From JACCSI01 sp035575715 (GTDB taxonomy: Bacteria > Acidobacteriota > Vicinamibacteria > Vicinamibacterales > UBA2999): 64,000 nucleotides of DNA. Made by a program: the position numbers and the translations under genes. The first letter of the stretch is position 1; each line of letters opens with the position of its first letter. The notes under the pieces are model-generated. The model worked only from the letters and a program-made list of their open reading frames with translations. It was not told the origin of the DNA and made no database searches. Positions 60,478 through 64,000 of the stretch are shown piece after piece. The stretch covers positions 20,870 to 84,869 of the forward strand of contig DATLXN010000028.1 of assembly GCA_035575715.1 (NCBI GenBank), in the 5' to 3' direction.

Positions 60478-61115
60478 AAGGGTCGCTGTTGGTATTCGCG
60501 ATCGTTCTGCTCGCCACACCTCGGACGATGGCGCACGAGCCGCCAGCTTGTCGAATCCTGTGCGCTCCAGAGTTCAAGCTGGAACCAACGGTGACGTTTA
60601 CCAACCTGTTCGGCTCGCCCCGAATCGTGGGAGAGGACGGGACGCCCACGCGTGAACGGCGCGAAACGGAGTTCGAGGTCATTCTTTCCCTCGGGTTGCC
60701 CACGCGCGTGTCGTGGCTCGAGTTCACGGTCGAAGCCATCTTCCTTCCGTTCGACCGCCACAGCACGCCCGAGCTCGAGTTCGAGACCAACTTCAACTGG
60801 CTGCCAGCGGAGCGCACGCGCGGGTGGGTCAGCTCACACTTCGACGTCGTGGACAAATTCAGCGCGGCTGAGCGGCCGACCGATCTCCGCGCGTACACGC
60901 ACAAGCTCAATCTCGAACTGGATACGAGCGTGTCGGTGTTCAACTGGCTCCCGGAGGGCCGCTGGCTTCGCGGGGTTGAACTGGAAGGCTCTCTGGACTA
61001 CGTGGCCTCCGGACGGCCCAGAAAGGGCGACCACATTGATGGGGTTCGTTTCCTGGACAACGCGAGCCCGTGGTCGTTCTCGATCGTCTTCGTGCTGCCT
61101 ATCGCCCCTTCATAA
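60474..61115 (+). CDS. exported hypothetical protein, probable outer-membrane component
   Basis: A 213-aa protein starting at GTG 60474, directly after AGGAGG. It has a signal peptide (VKGSLLVFAIVLLATPRTMAHE). The remainder shows alternating strands with aromatic residues (EFEVILSLGLPTRVSWLEFTVEAIFLPF, WSFSIVFVLPIAPS), consistent with a small barrel. It has no recognised family, but its fixed position after the ATPase suggests it serves the uptake system. Confidence 0.7.
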   Translation: MKGSLLVFAIVLLATPRTMAHEPPACRILCAPEFKLEPTVTFTNLFGSPRIVGEDGTPTRERRETEFEVILSLGLPTRVSWLEFTVEAIFLPFDRHSTPELEFETNFNWLPAERTRGWVSSHFDVVDKFSAAERPTDLRAYTHKLNLELDTSVSVFNWLPEGRWLRGVELEGSLDYVASGRPRKGDHIDGVRFLDNASPWSFSIVFVLPIAPS

Positions 61116-61395
61116 ACTGACCTGACGTGTGGTCCCTCGCCGAGCGCCACCACAGCGTGCGACTTGAACCTCTCGAGGTGCCATCGACAGCATTCATGGG
61201 CACCGCCATCGGTGGCGGCACCGGTGTCTGGGCGTGGGCGTGGAGGACACTCGTGAGTAGTGCGACACTCACCCCTGCCACGGTACGGCGATCATGCATG
61301 CCCGTCATGATCATCGAGAGTCACGCGTCTGTCGCCCTACGGCAGGAATGCTGCCGCGTAGACCCATCGTCGGTCACGTTGCTCGAAGACAGTCT
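61116..61395. other. intergenic region with possible secreted-protein remnant
   Basis: The minus strand is open from about 61314 to 61099. It encodes a signal-peptide-like N-terminus (RTVAGVSVALLTSVLHAHAQ) followed by a short Pro-rich sequence, and ends inside the upstream gene's 3' end. It could be the 5' remnant of a deleted secreted-protein gene; I do not assign a function. Confidence 0.35.
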
Positions 61396-62616
61396 TCACG
61401 CGGCACCGGTCCGCGCCTGCAGTTCGCTCTCAATGGCGCCGAGGAACTCTTCGGTCGTCAGATACGGATGATCCGGCCGAATCAGGATGGCCAGGTCCTT
61501 GGTCATGCGACCGGACTCGACGACATCGACGCAGACTTTTTCGAGCGTTTCCGCGAAGGCGACGACGTCTGGCGTCTGATCGAACCGGCCGCGGTATTGA
61601 AGGCCGCGTGTCCACGCGTAAATCGAGGCGATCGGGTTGGTCGAGGTGGGCTTGCCCTGCTGATGCATCCGGTAGTGTCGGGTCACCGTGCCGTGCGCCG
61701 CTTCCGCTTCGATCGCCTTGCCGTCGGGGGACATCAGCACCGAGGTCATCAAGCCGAGTGACCCGTAGCCTTGCGCTACGGTGTCGGACTGCACGTCGCC
61801 GTCGTAGTTCTTGCACGCCCACAGATAGCCGCCGTTCCATTTCAGGTTGGCGGCGACCATGTCGTCGATCAGGCGATGCTCGTAGGTCAGGCCTTTCGCC
61901 TCGAATGCGCTGCGGAACTCGGCGTCAAGGACCCGCTGAAACGTGTTCTTGAACGTGCCGTCGTAGACCTTGAGGATGGTGTTCTTGGTCGAGAGGTAGA
62001 CCGGGTAGCTGCGGCCGAGTGCGTAGGTGAAACAGGCACGCGCGAAACCCTCGATTGACGCGTCGAGGTTGAACATCCCGAGGGCGACACCGCTCCCGGT
62101 GGTCTTGATCACCTCGCGCGAAATCGCCTCGCCGCCGCCCGACGGCGTCCAGCTGAGGGTCAGCGTGCCGGCGCCGGGAAAGTGGAAGTCCTGGGCGCGA
62201 TATTGATCGCCGAAGCCGTGGCGCGCGACGACCACCGGCTTGTCCCAGTGCGCGACCAGCCGCGGCACGTTGCGGCAGATGATCGGCTCGCGGAAGATCG
62301 TGCCGTCGAGGATGTTGCGGATGGTGCCGTTGGGCGACCGCCACATTTGTTTAAGGCCGAACTCCTTGACCCGCGCCTCGTCGGGCGTGATCGTCGCGCA
62401 TTTCACGGCGACGCCGTACTGGCGCGTCGCGTTGGCGGAATCGATGGTGATCTGATCACCCGTGCGATCGCGCGACTCGACGCCGAGGTCGAAGTATTTC
62501 AGGTCGATATCGAGATAGGGCAGGATCAGTTGCTCGCGGATCCGCTGCCAGATAATCCGCGTCATTTCGTCCCCGTCCATTTCGACGACGGGGTTCTTGA
62601 CCTTAATCTTCGTCAC
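61396..62616 (-). CDS. icd: NADP-dependent isocitrate dehydrogenase
   Basis: A 406-aa enzyme of the eukaryote-like homodimeric IDH type. Visible are VVEMDGDEMTRIIW, the substrate-binding IRNILDGTIFREPI and GDVQSDTVAQGYGSLGLMTS (metal-binding Asp), and the NADP-binding EAAHGTVTRHYR. The GTG start is preceded by AAGGAG at seven bases. TCA-cycle oxidative decarboxylation of isocitrate with NADPH production. Confidence 0.95.
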   Translation of the reverse strand: MTKIKVKNPVVEMDGDEMTRIIWQRIREQLILPYLDIDLKYFDLGVESRDRTGDQITIDSANATRQYGVAVKCATITPDEARVKEFGLKQMWRSPNGTIRNILDGTIFREPIICRNVPRLVAHWDKPVVVARHGFGDQYRAQDFHFPGAGTLTLSWTPSGGGEAISREVIKTTGSGVALGMFNLDASIEGFARACFTYALGRSYPVYLSTKNTILKVYDGTFKNTFQRVLDAEFRSAFEAKGLTYEHRLIDDMVAANLKWNGGYLWACKNYDGDVQSDTVAQGYGSLGLMTSVLMSPDGKAIEAEAAHGTVTRHYRMHQQGKPTSTNPIASIYAWTRGLQYRGRFDQTPDVVAFAETLEKVCVDVVESGRMTKDLAILIRPDHPYLTTEEFLGAIESELQARTGAA

Positions 62617-62679
62617 GCAAGACTCCTTAAAGTGCCGTTCCGGCAAACGTTGATGATGGCCTAGATTGGGCCGGGACAG

Positions 62680-63456
62680 CTAGCGGGTGGCTGAACGCGG
62701 TGCCCGGTCCCAGCGCATCGCCGCGACTCGCGGATCGCCGGCGAACGCCGCGTGACCAAAGGCGAGGCGTTGCTCGGGAAACGCGCAAATCGCGCGGACG
62801 CCAACGCTACTGATGTGCAGCCGCCACACCTGCCGTTCGTTCGGTTCACGCGAGGCGAACGCCGCACAGGTCAACAACGCCAGGTTGTTGCCGTCGGCAC
62901 GTGCGGACGGGTAACGCAACACCTGGGCTCCGGCGGTACGCGCGGCATCGGCGAGCGAATGGCCGGCGGCGTAATCGGTCGGATGTGACAGCTCCCGCGC
63001 CGTCTTATCGAATGGCGCCCGACCCAGGTCGAGCCCGTGGCTGGTCCGGAATTTCACGACGAAGGCGGTGTATTCGCTGGCATTCGCCGGCCACGGGGTG
63101 TCCGGCGACTCGGCGAAAAACAGTAACCGTCGGAACGCCATCTCCGCGACCGCGGTCGTCACCTGCTGCGACGCATAGAAGACTCCGAGGGTCAACCCGG
63201 CGCGTCGAAAGCGCGAGCCGCTCGGGTACGGCGCGCCGTAGCGAAACGGCGTCGAGAGCAGGTAGTGGAGGTGGCGGCATTCAGGTGGCACCGGTGGTTT
63301 GCTCTCATCGAGCAGTTGCTCCAGCAGTTGCTGCTCCGCCAAGGTGTCCACCAACGTCATCGTCGAGACGATGTGCTGGGCTTCGACGACGCGCCAGCAC
63401 TGGCCGGCGAGGCGGCGCAGCTCAGACGAGAGCGCGGCGGGCGTCCAGGTAGCCAA
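62680..63456 (-). CDS. RES-domain toxin (NAD+ phosphorylase/glycohydrolase type)
   Basis: A 258-aa RES-fold protein. The RES residues can be followed: Arg in CWRVVEAQH, Glu in AVAEMAFRRLL and Ser in YPSARADG, a set used to degrade NAD+ in RES-Xre toxin-antitoxin pairs. The long N-terminal part before the core is slightly longer than many RES toxins. Its ATG lies 35 bases inside the 3' end of the antitoxin gene. Confidence 0.85.
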   Translation of the reverse strand: MATWTPAALSSELRRLAGQCWRVVEAQHIVSTMTLVDTLAEQQLLEQLLDESKPPVPPECRHLHYLLSTPFRYGAPYPSGSRFRRAGLTLGVFYASQQVTTAVAEMAFRRLLFFAESPDTPWPANASEYTAFVVKFRTSHGLDLGRAPFDKTARELSHPTDYAAGHSLADAARTAGAQVLRYPSARADGNNLALLTCAAFASREPNERQVWRLHISSVGVRAICAFPEQRLAFGHAAFAGDPRVAAMRWDRAPRSATR

Positions 63457-63802
63457 CGACGTGAACCAAACCTGAGACCGACGCGATCACGTCGATCGGT
63501 GCGGCGCCGAGGACCGTGTTGTCGTGACGTAGCCAGGCGCGCGCCGCGTGGGTGTCGCCGCCGAGGATGGCATCCAGTGAGCGAAACAACCGCAGGAAGA
63601 GCAGCGCCAAGTCGAACGGCTTGTCGCCGGCGGTGAGTTGATAGCTGCCGGATCCCATGCGGGAGACGGTCGCTTCCGATACGCCGATGACCGCGGCGAG
63701 TATGCGGTTGGGCAATTCGAGCTGCGCCGCGGCGCGCAAGACCGCTTTGGTGACGACGGCGGCTTGGTCGCCCACGTGCGTACGTGGGAGGGGAGGGGGC
63801 AT
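63422..63802 (-). CDS. Xre/MbcA-ParS family antitoxin (RES-Xre pair)
   Basis: A 126-aa antitoxin. An N-terminal HTH region (RILAAVIGVSEATVSRMGSG) is followed by the MbcA/ParS-like C-terminal domain (LFLRLFRSLDAILGGDTHAARAWLRHDNTVLGAAPIDVIAS). It overlaps the toxin gene by 35 bases, so expression is coupled. Autoregulation of the shared promoter upstream is expected from the family. Confidence 0.87.
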   Translation of the reverse strand: MPPPLPRTHVGDQAAVVTKAVLRAAAQLELPNRILAAVIGVSEATVSRMGSGSYQLTAGDKPFDLALLFLRLFRSLDAILGGDTHAARAWLRHDNTVLGAAPIDVIASVSGLVHVVGYLDARRALV

Positions 63803-63822
63803 ACGGTGGTGCTTCTACTGAA

Positions 63823-63851
63823 ATAATATTGTCGTTTTCGTTCTTTTGCAA
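63823..63851 (-). promoter_or_regulatory. promoter of the RES-Xre operon
   Basis: TTGCAA (63846-63851) and TATTAT (63823-63828) are separated by 17 bases on the minus strand, in a locally AT-rich stretch. The antitoxin ATG is 20 bases beyond the -10, leaving a short leader. Confidence 0.7.
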
Positions 63852-63954
63852 GTGCGCGAGCGGCCCGTTTTTAGAACCGATGCGCGATGGCACGTCGGAA
63901 TCTGCGGCGACGCTATAGCGCAGGCACGACCGTTTCGAAATTATTAAGGAAAAC

Positions 63955-64000
63955 TGGAGCCGGCAAGCGGGCTCGAACCGCTGACCTGCTGATTACGAAT
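63955..64000 (-). tRNA. tRNA-Thr(CGT), 3' part only
   Basis: The reverse strand carries anticodon loop TTCGTAA (anticodon CGT at 63997-63995), anticodon stem A31-T39 pairing and the TCAGC strand, variable loop AGGTC, T-stem/loop AGCGG-TTCGAGC-CCGCT, acceptor strand TGCCGGC, discriminator T and an encoded CCA (63957-63955). The 5' half (acceptor 5' strand, D arm) lies beyond the window. Confidence 0.9.

Noticed and set aside
61127..61471. Plus-strand ORF of 114 codons before icd
   Set aside because: No motif, and it overlaps the icd 3' end in antisense; likely spurious.

Overview
This 64 kb window is high-GC chromosomal DNA from a free-living Gram-negative bacterium. It has outer-membrane TonB receptors with carboxypeptidase-regulatory N-termini, a zinc-ribbon Ser/Thr kinase fused to TPRs, many exported proteins and scattered single-pathway genes. 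The gene mix resembles soil Acidobacteriota (Vicinamibacteria-like). That assignment is inference from gene content; there is no rRNA in the window to confirm it.

Layout. 0-4 kb: a truncated gamma-glutamyltranspeptidase, an exported rhodanese-type sulfurtransferase, an acetyltransferase and a methionine-type aminotransferase. 4-7.7 kb: a tightly overlapping five-gene minus-strand operon (ArsN/PAT-like acetyltransferase, LPG-synthase-like membrane protein, DedA-like protein, 4'-phosphopantetheinyl transferase, metallophosphoesterase). 7.7-11.3 kb: glycerol operon glpF-glpK plus an MFS carrier. 11-17 kb: SpoU-type RNA methyltransferase, glutamine-dependent NAD synthetase, an outer-membrane barrel protein whose start codon interlocks with that of a divergent PagL-like gene, msrA, and a LOG-family protein. 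17-24 kb: TonB receptor, an exported cytochrome c preceded by a 14-bp tandem repeat, decayed zinc-ribbon and IS3 fragments, and a 995-aa kinase. 23.5-27.5 kb: a 1323-aa secreted sialidase-fold protein carrying nine NPDAE repeats. 27.8-32.5 kb: formamidase-like, hypothetical, SRPBCC, zinc alcohol dehydrogenase and galE genes. 32.6-35.1 kb and 43-44.7 kb: stress-type small proteins (DUF892, BON, hydrophilic proteins, CsbD, DUF3553). 35-43 kb: ROK kinase, L,D-transpeptidase-family protein, phosphoesterase, MATE pump, LTA-synthase-like enzyme, a deletion-damaged DUF5996 gene and DinB. 44.8-47 kb: a caspase-like protease with an EF-hand-like loop, co-transcribed with a beta-carbonic anhydrase. 47-53.5 kb: acetyltransferase, PLP enzyme, NHL propeller, BON protein, exported FAH-fold protein, SixA and a GlcG/HbpS protein. 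53.6-61.1 kb: a TonB receptor divergent from a five-gene ABC uptake operon. 61.4-64 kb: isocitrate dehydrogenase, a RES-Xre toxin-antitoxin pair and the 3' part of tRNA-Thr(CGT).

Two themes recur. First, several genes have a -10-like hexamer only 6-9 bases upstream of the start codon, which suggests leaderless mRNAs. Second, small-scale gene erosion is common: an IS3 remnant, an internally deleted DUF5996 gene, a receiver-domain fragment, a frameshifted DUF6496 gene and a nucleotidyltransferase fragment. The best candidates for unexplored biology are the caspase/carbonic-anhydrase operon, the TonB/ABC locus at 53.6-61.1 kb, and the several families of intergenic palindromes and tandem repeats. 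I found no CRISPR array and no intact mobile element.
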